Positions 1 to 8,960 of a stretch of DNA of 64,000 bases are shown one piece after another (positions within the stretch are counted from its first letter, which is position 1; each line of letters begins with the position of its first letter). The notes beneath the pieces were generated by a model that worked only from the letters and a program-made list of their open reading frames with translations, ran no database searches and had not been told where the DNA came from. Source of the stretch: Nitrosomonas sp. (GTDB lineage: Bacteria; Pseudomonadota; Gammaproteobacteria; Burkholderiales; Nitrosomonadaceae); the NCBI RefSeq assembly GCF_021731985.1, contig NZ_JAKFWH010000056.1, forward strand, positions 62,001-126,000. Direction: 5' to 3'. The position numbers and the translations under genes were made by a program.

Positions 1-1569
1 ATTCAGGCGCTCAAATAACAAATAATCCAACGCGCACGTCAACGCCCAGTGCGGTTTTGGAAACACCGCCACTGCACGCAACAGACGCAAGCCATCGGCA
101 GCCAGGAATTGTTGCAATTGCTCTACCAGCAAGGCAAGATCCGCCCCATAAGGCGGGCGCTCACCAAGCCAAGCATCGGGTTCGGCAGCGATCAATGCGG
201 GCAGCGGCGATGGGTCGGTTTTTTGTAGCATCAGCTTGTGCGGTTGCGGTGTGGTCAGGTGTTCGACCAGTTGCGGCAGGTTGTCTTGCGCCAGCGGCAG
301 CATCAGAAAGTGGTGCTGCGCCAATAATGCTGCGTGCGCGGTACCGGCATCGCGCGGGTGCAGCCAAACTTTGTCCTGCCAAGGCGACAAATCATCGAGC
401 CAGGTGCGAATCTCCCCGCTGTACGGATGAAACAGAATCGCCGTTTCGCTGATAATCAGCAAGCGCGCGGCTTCGTGCCGCGCCACCAGTTGCTGCAGTT
501 GGTAATAGCTGGCTTTGCTGTCGTCGTCATGCCAGCGCACCAGCCAGCGCGGATCGTCGCGAAAGCGATAGGTGTTGATGGGCAGTCCGAGTGCTTTAAA
601 GCGCTTCTCCAATTCTTCCGCCAATGCCGCTTGCTGGTCGTCGCGATGCTGGCTGCGCACCAGCAATAAGTGTTCGGGGGAAACCCGACGGTTGCGGTAT
701 ACCGGCTGGAAATAACCACCGCTGCGCGCGGTGGCTTCGATGGTGGCGGCAATATGCAGGCGGCTCGTCGGCACCAGCTGCGCTGCATGCAATTCGCGTA
801 ATGCCTGCTCGGCCTTGGCACCACCAAAAAAGGGTTGCAGTATCCGATCGAAGCGGGAATGATGCAGCAGGTCGTCAACCGATGCGGTTTGTTTGCGCAA
901 AACCGCATTGCGTTGATAGCGCCAAGCCAAAATCAATAGCACCGGCAACCACGGCAATGCGAACAACGCCCAGCCAATATTGCGCACGATACTTTCCCAT
1001 TCTAATCCCACATAATCCGGCTCCGGTTGCGGTCGTGGCGCGATGTGATCAACGATGGCAACGGATGCAGTAGCCGGTTGCGGTTTGCGCCGGGGGATCG
1101 GTTGTGACGATTTCTCTTTGGGGAGTTCTATAGTTCGCGGCGGCGGTGGTTTTGGCAGGAACCAGTTCGGTGTCTTGACCAGAAATACGGTGATCACGCA
1201 AACGATCAGCGCGATGCCGCCCATGATCCAGATTTTTTGCGATTTTTGCGCGGCTTCTTGCGCGGCATTAAAAGCACTGCGGCCTGGTGAGCTGATGCGG
1301 TTTTCCGTTGACAGAGATGATTGGCTTTCGCCTTTTAGCCATTGTTCAAACAGCACCGGGAAACGCGCTTGCTCTTCCGGGTTGCGGCAAAACAACGGCC
1401 CCAGCAGCGGCGCCAATTCACTGGCTTTTTCTGGCAGCTTATTTTGCTGTTGCAATCGATTAAGCAAGCGTGCGACCGACAGCCAGACATCGACACCGTG
1501 CGCCATGCCTTCGGCGCGCAGCAACACACCGAATTCATCGATGCGGGAATAAAATTCTCGGCTATCCAC
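1..1569 (-). CDS. Two-helix membrane protein with degenerate vWA-like region, partial, third gene of a SEFIR/MoxR cassette
   Basis: This frame is open from a GTG at 1569 down to the left edge, so at least 523 residues are present and the C-terminus is missing. A soluble N-terminal segment (about residues 1-75, with a DEFGVLLRAEGM stretch and a GVDVWLSVARLL stretch) resembles the leader segment of CoxE/vWA proteins that partner MoxR ATPases. Two hydrophobic helices follow (about 113-131 and 198-217), separated by a proline-rich linker. The part beyond alternates beta-like and helical stretches as a Rossmannoid or vWA fold would, but I see no DxSxS metal site, so a functional vWA domain is doubtful. 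It starts 24 bp after the MoxR gene and is probably cotranscribed. The GTG start has an in-frame ATG 21 codons further in as an alternative. Base composition here is clearly GC-richer than in the SEFIR gene. No function is established; a membrane-anchored partner of the MoxR ATPase is my inference. Confidence 0.6.
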   Translation of the reverse strand, partial: MDSREFYSRIDEFGVLLRAEGMAHGVDVWLSVARLLNRLQQQNKLPEKASELAPLLGPLFCRNPEEQARFPVLFEQWLKGESQSSLSTENRISSPGRSAFNAAQEAAQKSQKIWIMGGIALIVCVITVFLVKTPNWFLPKPPPPRTIELPKEKSSQPIPRRKPQPATASVAIVDHIAPRPQPEPDYVGLEWESIVRNIGWALFALPWLPVLLILAWRYQRNAVLRKQTASVDDLLHHSRFDRILQPFFGGAKAEQALRELHAAQLVPTSRLHIAATIEATARSGGYFQPVYRNRRVSPEHLLLVRSQHRDDQQAALAEELEKRFKALGLPINTYRFRDDPRWLVRWHDDDSKASYYQLQQLVARHEAARLLIISETAILFHPYSGEIRTWLDDLSPWQDKVWLHPRDAGTAHAALLAQHHFLMLPLAQDNLPQLVEHLTTPQPHKLMLQKTDPSPLPALIAAEPDAWLGERPPYGADLALLVEQLQQFLAADGLRLLRAVAVFPKPHWALTCALDYLLFERLN

Positions 1570-1593
1570 GGAATTCGGTTAGCTCAGGTTAGA

Positions 1594-2763
1594 TTAGGCA
1601 ACCGGCCGTTCTTTCCAGCGGCCGATTAATTGAGGGAGGTGTTCTTGATCTTCCTTACGCTTAAATAAAGTCACACCGGCGCTGGCAGTAAAGACTTCCA
1701 GCCATGCCGCATTGGTCAGGTACGGCGTTTCGGTCAGCCGTTGGCTGCGTTTCTGCAGCAATTGCATCCAATTCAGCAATTCCGCAATCGATGGCTGTTT
1801 TTCCAATTGTCCTTCACTACGTAGATAACGGAAAAAAGAAATCCCCGCCGCCCACACGCTTTTCTGCGCATTCGGCACAGTCTCTTCGCTGGGGATTTTG
1901 ATATTCAAGCGCTTCTCGATAATGCTTTCGATGGTAACATCGCCGCCCTCCCCACCCCCTGCGGTGCCGGCTACCGTACTGTCCAGTTTGCTGCGGAAAG
2001 CGGGCAGATCGAGGTGGAAATACACGCAGCGGCGCAGAAAAGCATCCGGCAATTCGCGTTCGCGATTACTGGTGATGATCACGATCGGCCGCATTGCTGC
2101 TGCTTGCAGCGATATCGTGGTTTTCTTGCGCGCGGTTTCGAACAATTCCGGAATATCAAAACTCATGCGTTCAATTTCGTTCAGAATGTCATTCGGTACC
2201 TCGCGCGGCGCTTTATCGATTTCATCGATTAATACCACCGAACGCCGCGGTTCCGCAACCGGTTGCGATTCGCCCGACACATCAAGACAATCGTACAATC
2301 CGAGCTTGCTGACTGCGTCTATTCCCAATGCTTGCAAGATCGCCATGCCGAGCGCTTCAAACCGCAAAAAGCGCCGCGGATCGTCGTTTTCGCCATCCCT
2401 GCGGGTAGCGCGGAATCGCCCCAAGGTATCAAAGTGATAAAACAAATCGCGGCTTTGCGTATCCGATTTGACGGTGAAAGCCAGCGGTTTTTGCCAGGCA
2501 TCATCCGGATTTTGCGGATGATCCAATTCCCAAGCCAGGCTATAAGCCAGTTGCGACTTGCCGCAACCCGGCTCGCCGGTCAGCAGCAGCGGCATGCCCA
2601 ACTCCAGCGCGACATTGACGGCGGAAACCAAGCCCGCCGGGGCCAGATAATCTTTTGGATGCGTCAAATCGTCGGGATCGAATCCCGGCAGACTGCGCCA
2701 TTTCTCCGGCTTTAAATCCTTGCCGCGACCTGAATAATAATGGGGCTGTAGAATGATCGACAT
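1594..2763 (-). CDS. MoxR-type AAA+ ATPase
   Basis: A 389-residue AAA+ ATPase. Walker A is GEPGCGKS (63-70), Walker B is VVLIDEID (176-183), and the sensor-1/arginine-finger region is ITSNRERELPDAFLRRC (230-246). A region between Walker A and Walker B contains FDTLGRFRA, as in MoxR-type proteins that act with vWA partners. MoxR ATPases remodel or load partner complexes using ATP. The neighbours suggest a partner role: the SEFIR gene ends 12 bp upstream and the membrane gene starts 24 bp downstream, all on one strand. The C-terminal third (about 290-389) is helical, as a lid domain would be, and is not assigned further. The ATG start at 2763 is well placed after the upstream stop. The family call is firm; the role as a signalling or threshold ATPase in a conflict system is inferred from context. 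Confidence 0.9.
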   Translation of the reverse strand: MSIILQPHYYSGRGKDLKPEKWRSLPGFDPDDLTHPKDYLAPAGLVSAVNVALELGMPLLLTGEPGCGKSQLAYSLAWELDHPQNPDDAWQKPLAFTVKSDTQSRDLFYHFDTLGRFRATRRDGENDDPRRFLRFEALGMAILQALGIDAVSKLGLYDCLDVSGESQPVAEPRRSVVLIDEIDKAPREVPNDILNEIERMSFDIPELFETARKKTTISLQAAAMRPIVIITSNRERELPDAFLRRCVYFHLDLPAFRSKLDSTVAGTAGGGEGGDVTIESIIEKRLNIKIPSEETVPNAQKSVWAAGISFFRYLRSEGQLEKQPSIAELLNWMQLLQKRSQRLTETPYLTNAAWLEVFTASAGVTLFKRKEDQEHLPQLIGRWKERPVA

Positions 2764-2775
2764 GGTGGTTGGCTC

Positions 2776-4191
2776 TTAGTGTGAATGATGTTTTTGTAAA
2801 ATAGGAAGTAATTTTTCTTTCAAATCCCCAAGCGGGATGGCGGAATGCTTGGGTAGCTCTTTTCGAATCGTGCTACGCAAATGCTCCGGCATTTCGTGAT
2901 TTTTAAACCAATCTTCGATATCCTCGGCAACGGTCGGTGAGCATAATGTTGGCAGCAACGAATTTTGTAACTGGTGACGGGATAGTAGCTTTTGCAGATC
3001 CTCATACCATCTGGAAGATGATCGCTTATGAAATAACCGGCTAAACCTTGAATCACTCAAGTAATCCGATTCACAGATCAGCAGGAGAAAATGACTGTGG
3101 GAATTGACGCCAAATGTTAACTTTGACCATGCCAAAAGCACTCCGGCGATAAAGTTATGATTTTTAACTTCGTCTCCGGCCAATTCGCGGAAAAAAATAT
3201 GTGATTCTTCTTTACTCTGAAGTATCTTCAAAATATCTGTTTTTTCAGAACGGCAGTCTAATCGGCGCCCCAAAAGCTTCCATAAATGAGTTTCTCCTAT
3301 CGATAACAATTCTGCACTATTGTTAGTAAGATTTAGTCTGGTTTCCAATGGTTTTATTTCTGGAGAATGTTTGGAATAAGAAATCTTATGTTCTTCAAGT
3401 AAATGCGACAGTGTAAATCGCACAGCGTTAGGCCATTCATTCCGGGGGCCAAAAATACAAAATCCGTAAGCTTTTCCTTCGTCGACAGGTCGCTTTTCAG
3501 GAATCTGATAATCAAAATGCACATGCTGAGGTTTTCTATCTAACAAACCCAATAGGTATTCTGGGTCACGTATTGGTTTGCTTTTTTGATCGACTTGATC
3601 CAAATCTCCAGAATGGTAGAGAAATTTTTTCTCACGCGCGCGCACTTGCGATGCAGTTAGTTGAGGTTGTGCATCGAAGTTCAACGGTTTGACGTCCTCA
3701 TGTGGCTTTATTTTTAGCGGCCCGACATTACCCGGTTTCACGCCGCCTTGATTCAACAAGGCATCGTAAAGTGCTTGATAATTGCCCTCGCTGCTCAATA
3801 CATAATGGGCTCGTGGCCTGAGCGGTTCCGGAATATACGGTTCGTCGTCAGATTTACACAGCACTGCGATGAATTTGCTGGAAACACTGCGCGCATTGTA
3901 GAGTGCTTGCGTGATCATCGTGCCTTCCCAGTCCACGCCTTTACCTTTTCCGGGAACCTCGAATCCGCGAAAACGGCGGTAGTAGGTTTCCGTGCAAACG
4001 CACAAGACATGTGGTGCCTCATCCAGCGAATCCAACATCCAGAGTGGCCAGCCTTTCGGCGGAGAGCCGTTTTCGACATAGCGGTCAAGTATCGTTACGA
4101 TGCCATCTTGGCGCAGGCGCTCGGACAAGCCAAGTACCCACTCGCGGTGCTCGTCGGAATCGTGGCTGTAGCTGATGAATACTTTGGTCAT
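2776..4191 (-). CDS. SEFIR (TIR-like) domain protein with STAND-like C-terminal region
   Basis: A 471-residue protein starting at the ATG at 4191; a TTG eight codons upstream is possible, but the SEFIR core begins right at this ATG (MTKVFISYSHDS). Residues 1-150 are a SEFIR domain: first strand VFISYSH, a conserved DRY..NG..PKGWPLWM segment (36-52), and the GVDWEGTMITQALY helix (85-98), where E89 lies where TIR/SEFIR enzymes carry a conserved acidic residue. A linker (150-235) leads to a C-terminal part with a strand-turn GFCIFGPRNEWPNAVRF (243-259) that sits where a STAND NTPase would have its P-loop but lacks GxGK(S/T). A second hydrophobic strand (HFLLLICESD, 367-376) sits where Walker B would be, without the acidic pair. 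I read this as an inactive STAND-like module, as inference. It leads the cassette with MoxR and the membrane gene. The SEFIR call is firm; a role as nucleotide-cleaving or adaptor effector is not shown. Confidence 0.85.
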   Translation of the reverse strand: MTKVFISYSHDSDEHREWVLGLSERLRQDGIVTILDRYVENGSPPKGWPLWMLDSLDEAPHVLCVCTETYYRRFRGFEVPGKGKGVDWEGTMITQALYNARSVSSKFIAVLCKSDDEPYIPEPLRPRAHYVLSSEGNYQALYDALLNQGGVKPGNVGPLKIKPHEDVKPLNFDAQPQLTASQVRAREKKFLYHSGDLDQVDQKSKPIRDPEYLLGLLDRKPQHVHFDYQIPEKRPVDEGKAYGFCIFGPRNEWPNAVRFTLSHLLEEHKISYSKHSPEIKPLETRLNLTNNSAELLSIGETHLWKLLGRRLDCRSEKTDILKILQSKEESHIFFRELAGDEVKNHNFIAGVLLAWSKLTFGVNSHSHFLLLICESDYLSDSRFSRLFHKRSSSRWYEDLQKLLSRHQLQNSLLPTLCSPTVAEDIEDWFKNHEMPEHLRSTIRKELPKHSAIPLGDLKEKLLPILQKHHSH

Positions 4192-4647
4192 GGAGCAAAT
4201 GTACTGAAAGTCCAATGCGTTGTCAAAGGCGTGGCTAAGCAGCTGAACTGCCGGTTCAGAAAGAATGTTTAAGGCAGATAACTAAGGAACTATTGAAATA
4301 TTCGTCGTACCGGCGAAAGCCGGTACCCAGTTCGTTGATTCTTCCGGATTCCGGCTTTCGCCGGAATGACACATTCCTAATAATTCAGCGTCTTCCTAAG
4401 TATGGGCATTGCACCATGATTTGTTGAATTCACATAGCAGTCTTGATTCTCTTTGCACAACTTCACATAAACTTCAGTAATTGACATTTTTGTGGTGCAG
4501 ACCGTTATTTTTCCATATGTTGTGCTATCCGATTCGCTCCATCAAGTTACCAGTTCGCTACGATTCCTTAAATCCGGCAGACTAACCGATTTTCAATTTG
4601 ATGTTGCTTGCATCGCTCGCTGTCACTTTGTGAAGTCCTAGAATGCA
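4192..4647. other. Intergenic region upstream of the SEFIR cassette
   Basis: About 450 bp without a credible gene. It should hold the promoter of the minus-strand SEFIR/MoxR cassette and the 3' end of the transcript from the glycosyltransferase-like gene. The recognisable element is the palindromic repeat at 4302-4370. The stretch from 4380 to 4640 is AT-rich and I see no RNA gene or clear promoter boxes in it. Confidence 0.5.
4302..4370. repeat. REP/BIME-like compound palindrome
   Basis: Two short palindromes, each built on CCGGCGAAAGCCGG or its complement, lie 27 bp apart and are inverted relative to each other. The whole element can therefore fold into one long hairpin, closed by GTC at 4304-4306 and GAC at 4368-4370. 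This is the layout of dispersed palindromic (REP/BIME-like) elements in proteobacterial intergenic regions. I found no second copy in this window, so membership of a dispersed family is inferred. Confidence 0.7.
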
Positions 4648-5436
4648 TTACTTGCGTGATTTTGGTTGGTTTAACCCCAATTCATACAAATTATCCAGAA
4701 AGGGACTTGGATTGGCGGCGAAATATTCATCCTGTTGCCGCCAGTATCCTTTGAGAGAAGCCACGTCTGCCATCGCCATGCGAGAACCTTTGGCGATGAT
4801 GGAGTCAGCACCGATGTCGTTGATGACCAGATCCAAATGTGTGCCGCAGAATAGGTGGTCGTAGGCGTTCAATTCGTGATCGTTAAAGCAATGCGACTGA
4901 TCTTTGAACAGGTGATAAAGTCCCGCCAGAGTATCCCAAAAAACCCATTCGGAGCCCACAATGGCTGTCTGGTGCGTAATGGGATCGAAATAGCGTGCAG
5001 TCTTATCAGCAAAACGGGCACGCAGTTGCTTCAAATCGGGTAACCACATAAGACTTGAATGAATGCGGCTGACCGTATGACATCGCGTATAGTTGTCATA
5101 AAAATTCGGGATTAGGCGCCCGGCTATCAAATAATTGGAGAAATCCCAATGCTCTACTTGTTCCCAAAAAATGATATCCGGATCTACCAGTATTGCGCTG
5201 GGTTCATTCAATAGAATTGACTTGAGATACTCGTGATGCCTGATTTCCTTGTTTAGGCGGCAGTATTTTGCGCCTGTTTCTTGGCAAAGCCGTTGGACTT
5301 GATCGCCGATGATGCTGGCGTTGTCATAAACGACAACCTCTGCTGTAGGAAATCCGGTGCGCAGCGTGCGAAAGGTCAGCAGGGAGTTGTTCGCATTCGC
5401 AAGATTATTGCACCAGATTAGAATGAATACTTTCAT
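4648..5436 (-). CDS. Glycosyltransferase-like (GT-A fold) protein
   Basis: A 262-residue protein beginning with a GT-A-style first strand (VFILIWCNN), followed by a VVVYDNAS strand (34-41) like the nucleotide-sugar-binding YDN/DDxS motif of GT2-type enzymes. An ILVDPDIIF segment (82-90) gives a DxD-like DPD at 85-87 that would bind metal and nucleotide-sugar phosphates. Later there is a VGSEWVFWDTLAG stretch and a conserved-looking HxLxxYDH near the end. There is no signal peptide or membrane helix, so it is cytosolic. It stands alone on the minus strand, about 130 bp from the YggS-type gene upstream, with no other sugar genes nearby. The donor and acceptor cannot be told. It could also be a distant GT-like protein without transfer activity. 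Confidence 0.6.
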   Translation of the reverse strand: MKVFILIWCNNLANANNSLLTFRTLRTGFPTAEVVVYDNASIIGDQVQRLCQETGAKYCRLNKEIRHHEYLKSILLNEPSAILVDPDIIFWEQVEHWDFSNYLIAGRLIPNFYDNYTRCHTVSRIHSSLMWLPDLKQLRARFADKTARYFDPITHQTAIVGSEWVFWDTLAGLYHLFKDQSHCFNDHELNAYDHLFCGTHLDLVINDIGADSIIAKGSRMAMADVASLKGYWRQQDEYFAANPSPFLDNLYELGLNQPKSRK

Positions 5437-5563
5437 GGGTAATTCGCTTGCGCTGAAATCTGAATCTCGGATGATTGGCCGAAGTAGCGGATTGGGCCAC
5501 GACCAGCTAAGCGTTCAGAAAAATCATTGAACAAGACAAAATCGTTGTACAGCAATGTCCCGT

Positions 5564-6331
5564 TTAACCCAACCCCGGCCAATAATGGCTATCCGGCAAT
5601 GGCCGCTTTCCAAAAATAGCTTGTCCTACGCGAACTACGGTCGCACCCTCTTCGATCGCCAGTTCATAATCGCCTGACATACCCATCGAGAGCTCGTCAA
5701 ATGACAAACCAGCCGGTGCTTCCTGACGCAACATGGCTTGGATTTCGCGCATTTTGACGAAACATTCGCGCACCCTATCGTGATCGGCAGAGAAAATCGC
5801 CAGTGTCATGAGTCCTTTGATGCGCAGCGATGAGAATTTGGGCAATTCCATGACAAAAGCGCGCACATCTTCCGGTGCCAGGCCGAATTTGCTGGCTTCG
5901 CCGGAGCTGTTGACCTGCACATAGACGTCGATCGCGCGCCCTTCATTTTGCAGACGTTTGTCGAGTTCTTCTGCGACTTTCAGGCTATCGAGCGCTTGGA
6001 ACTCATTGGCAAAGCGTGCCAGATACTTGGCTTTGTTGGTTTGCAGATGACCGATGATCGACCATTTGATATCAAGGTCTTTCATCACTTCGGATTTTTC
6101 ACGCGCTTCCTGAATTTTGTTCTCGCCCATCTCAAGGCAGCCAGCGGCAAAGGCAATGCGCAACCTTTCGGCCGGCACTGTTTTGGTGACAGGCAGTAGC
6201 CGCACACTGGCGGGATCACGCCCAATTCGCTGGCAGGTATCGACAATGCGTTGCTTAACCATTGCAAGATTGGCTTTAATTTCGTTGAATTGCTGCTCTT
6301 CGTTGAGTTCCAAAGTATTCTCCTGATCCAT
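5564..6331 (-). CDS. yggS: YggS/PLPHP family pyridoxal-phosphate homeostasis protein
   Basis: A single-domain, TIM-barrel PLP-binding protein related to the N-terminal domain of alanine racemase. It buffers pyridoxal 5'-phosphate and affects amino-acid pools; no enzymatic reaction is known for the family. The PLP lysine is in LLPVTKTVP (K50 when started at 6331), followed by the family signatures GENKIQEA, IGHLQTNKAK, VNSSGE.SKFG, LMTLA and LSMGMSGDYELAI. I chose the ATG at 6331 because the longer frame, from 6382, would overlap the gene upstream by about 45 bp and adds a non-conserved N-terminus. At 255 residues it is slightly longer than typical (about 230). In many proteobacteria it sits next to pilT or proC; here it follows an NTF2-like gene and metG with short gaps, so it may be the last gene of that transcript. 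Confidence 0.93.
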   Translation of the reverse strand: MDQENTLELNEEQQFNEIKANLAMVKQRIVDTCQRIGRDPASVRLLPVTKTVPAERLRIAFAAGCLEMGENKIQEAREKSEVMKDLDIKWSIIGHLQTNKAKYLARFANEFQALDSLKVAEELDKRLQNEGRAIDVYVQVNSSGEASKFGLAPEDVRAFVMELPKFSSLRIKGLMTLAIFSADHDRVRECFVKMREIQAMLRQEAPAGLSFDELSMGMSGDYELAIEEGATVVRVGQAIFGKRPLPDSHYWPGLG

Positions 6332-6336
6332 TGCGC

Positions 6337-6714
6337 TTAAGTTTCTAATCGCTGAGTTGCCTGATGAAAAACCATTTTCCAATTATTTCCCTGCCGCTGC
6401 CAGATCGAAGTTCTGATCGATCCTTTACTTGTATTGTTCGGGGCATTGCGTTTTTTTGCGATATAAACTGCCATTACCAAACCATCCGCTAATGCCTTAA
6501 TTCTGAATTCCGTTAGTGACCATTGAATAGCGTTATCCTTATTCAACAGCCAATTGACCACGTCATTTCTTGTGCTTATTTGCCCGTTGCTGCCGATTTC
6601 TTCAAAGCCATCGGATAACCAGTCGTCTATCAAGGAGGGGTTTGCTCGCCAGTCCGTTTGCAATAGTTCGAGCTCCCGTTGTTTGATATGTTCCGCGATA
6701 CCTTGTAATTCCAT
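6337..6714 (-). CDS. NTF2-like (DUF4440/SnoaL-type) protein
   Basis: A 125-residue cone-shaped NTF2-like fold protein of the DUF4440 type. The features are an N-terminal helix (ELELLQTDWRANPSLIDDWLSDGFEEIGSNG), the typical loop TRNDVVNWL, and a final pair of strands (RTSIWQRQGNNWKMVFHQATQ). Small proteins of this family bind or convert varied small molecules, and many have no known activity, so no substrate is proposed. It has no signal peptide. It lies 14 bp downstream of metG and 5 bp upstream of the yggS start, so the three are probably one transcript. The fold call rests on the final W..R.G..W.MVFHQ pattern and the overall length. Confidence 0.75.
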   Translation of the reverse strand: MELQGIAEHIKQRELELLQTDWRANPSLIDDWLSDGFEEIGSNGQISTRNDVVNWLLNKDNAIQWSLTEFRIKALADGLVMAVYIAKKRNAPNNTSKGSIRTSIWQRQGNNWKMVFHQATQRLET

Positions 6715-6728
6715 ACAAAGGATACCGG

Positions 6729-8837
6729 TTATTTAACCCGCATTCCCGGTTGCGCACCTGCGTCGGGTGACAGGATGAATAATTCGCCCGGATTGCCGCC
6801 ACCGGCTGCGAGTACCATGCCTTCCGATAGCCCGAATTTCATTTGGCGCGGCGCGAGATTTGCCACCATCACTGTGTAGCGGCCTTTCAATTGTTCCGGG
6901 TCATACGCCGATTTAATGCCGGCAAAAACCGTACGTTGTTCGCTGCCAATATCCAGCGTCAATTTCAGTAATTTATCCGCCCCCGGCACATGCTCGGCAT
7001 TGACGATTATTGCCACGCGCAAATCAATCTTACTGAAGTCATCGATGGAGATCGTATCGGCAATCGGTGTCACGGCGTGTTGCTGTTTTTCTGCATGCCG
7101 CGCAGGAGAATGAGCTTGAACAAAGGGTGTTAGGCTTTGTGTATTGGCTGCGACCAATGCATCAATTTGTTTGGCGTCAATGCGTGTCATCAAATGCTGA
7201 TAAACATTGATTGTGTGACCGGCAGGCAATAACAAATCCGAAACCGGTTGATCTTCCCGCAGTTCAGGCCATGTCAGCGTTCCACAGTTTAGAAAAAGCT
7301 CAATCTGCCTCACTGTTTCCGGCAAGATGGGTTTCAGATAACGCGACAGCACAGAGAAAAGTTGTATTCCCAGGCTACAGACTCGCTGTAGTTCTTCTCC
7401 ACGATCGGGATTCTTGGCGATTTCCCACGGTGCCAGTTCGTGAATCATTTCATTCGCTTCGTCGGCAAATTTCATGATTTGGCGAATCGCAGATGAAAAT
7501 TCTCTTTCTTCAAACGCTTTCACAATGGAATCGGGCCGCCAAGTGGCAAAACGTTCGTTCACCAAGGACTGCAATTGTTGATACTGCACACCATCCGCAA
7601 GCTTGCCGTCAAACCGTTTGCTGATAAAACCGGCGCAACGGCTGGCAATATTAATAAATTTGCCGACCAAATCGGAATTGACCCGTGCGACAAAATCTTC
7701 CAGATTCAGGTCAATATCTTCCAGCGTGCTGTTGAGTTTGGCTGCGTAGTAGTAGCGTAGCCATTCCGGATTCAGACCTTGCTTCAGGTAACTTTCCGCG
7801 GTAATGAACGTGCCACGGGATTTACTCATTTTTTCACCGTTCACGGTGAGGAAGCCATGCGCAAAAATCTTCGTGGGTGTCCGGTAACCTGCGTTTTCCA
7901 GCATCGCAGGCCAGAATAAGGCGTGGAAATACAGAATATCCTTACCGATAAAATGATACAGCTCGGTATCCGATTGTTGCTGCCAAAATTCGTCAAAATC
8001 GATGTGCTCGCGAACGCATAAATTCTTGAAGCTGCCCATGTAGCCAATCGGAGCATCCAGCCAGACATAGAAATATTTACCCGGCGCATCAGGAATTTCA
8101 AAACCGAAATAAGGCGCATCCCGGGAAATATCCCAGTCGGATAGCTTGTTCTCCCCTACTTCGCCCAGCCATTCACGCATTTTATTCGCTGCCTCTGGCT
8201 GCAAATGGTCTGCTTCGCGGGTCCAGCTACGCAAAAAATCAGCACAGCGCGTATCGGACAAGCTAAAGAAATAATGTTCCGATGATTTCTTGACTGGCTT
8301 GGCACCGGATACGGCTGAATAGGGATTTTTCAGTTCCGTTGGCGTGTAGGCCGCACCACAGGCTTCACAGGAATCGCCGTACTGATCTTTTGCGCCGCAT
8401 TTCGGGCATTCCCCTTTGACAAACCGGTCGGGCAAAAACATGTTTTTAACCGGATCATAGAGTTGCTCGATGCCACGTATTGCGATCAATCCGGCAGCCT
8501 TGAGTTTGCCGTAAATGATTTCGGAAAAATGACGTGTTTCCGGCGAATGCGTACTGTAATAGTTATCAAACTGGATATGAAAGCCGGTAAAATCTTCCGA
8601 ATGCTCATCGTGTACGCGCGCGATCAATGCTTCTGGTGTTATGCCCTCTTTTTCCGCGCGCAGCATGATCGGTGTGCCATGCGTATCGTCCGCGCACACA
8701 TAATAAACCGTATGTCCGCGCATTTTCTGAAATCGCACCCAGATATCCGTTTGAATGTATTCCACCAAATGGCCTAAATGGATGCTGCCATTGGCATAAG
8801 GCAGCGCAGAGGTAACCAAAATTTTTCGCTTATTCAT
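6729..8837 (-). CDS. metG: Methionyl-tRNA synthetase
   Basis: A 702-residue class I aminoacyl-tRNA synthetase that charges tRNA-Met and initiator tRNA with methionine in the cytosol. The HIGH-type motif is HLGH (20-23). The zinc knuckle has four cysteines (144, 147, 157, 160), and the catalytic loop KMSKS is at 336-340. The anticodon-binding helical domain follows. After an Ala/Gln-rich linker there is a C-terminal EMAP/Trbp-type OB-fold (about 600-702, starting [12 protein letters not shown]), which dimerises the enzyme and binds tRNA non-specifically. Length and domain order match the long proteobacterial form. It is divergent from mrp/apbC with about 120 bp between starts, which is also a classical arrangement. 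It reads into the DUF4440-like gene and yggS. Confidence 0.98.
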   Translation of the reverse strand: MNKRKILVTSALPYANGSIHLGHLVEYIQTDIWVRFQKMRGHTVYYVCADDTHGTPIMLRAEKEGITPEALIARVHDEHSEDFTGFHIQFDNYYSTHSPETRHFSEIIYGKLKAAGLIAIRGIEQLYDPVKNMFLPDRFVKGECPKCGAKDQYGDSCEACGAAYTPTELKNPYSAVSGAKPVKKSSEHYFFSLSDTRCADFLRSWTREADHLQPEAANKMREWLGEVGENKLSDWDISRDAPYFGFEIPDAPGKYFYVWLDAPIGYMGSFKNLCVREHIDFDEFWQQQSDTELYHFIGKDILYFHALFWPAMLENAGYRTPTKIFAHGFLTVNGEKMSKSRGTFITAESYLKQGLNPEWLRYYYAAKLNSTLEDIDLNLEDFVARVNSDLVGKFINIASRCAGFISKRFDGKLADGVQYQQLQSLVNERFATWRPDSIVKAFEEREFSSAIRQIMKFADEANEMIHELAPWEIAKNPDRGEELQRVCSLGIQLFSVLSRYLKPILPETVRQIELFLNCGTLTWPELREDQPVSDLLLPAGHTINVYQHLMTRIDAKQIDALVAANTQSLTPFVQAHSPARHAEKQQHAVTPIADTISIDDFSKIDLRVAIIVNAEHVPGADKLLKLTLDIGSEQRTVFAGIKSAYDPEQLKGRYTVMVANLAPRQMKFGLSEGMVLAAGGGNPGELFILSPDAGAQPGMRVK

Positions 8838-8960
8838 TAACTCTCAAGAAATCAGATTAGATAAAGGTGAATTGTAACAAACTGTGTGGGCATTCCTGAT
8901 ATTTGTTACCATCCCCTTATTCAATTATTAACCGTAAATTGGCTGTAAAAGGAGTTTGTA

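Noticed and set aside
57-1100. Several plus-strand frames of 60-165 codons antisense to the left-edge gene
   Set aside because: They have arginine/cysteine-rich, low-complexity translations and lie opposite a continuous minus-strand frame with two clean membrane helices.
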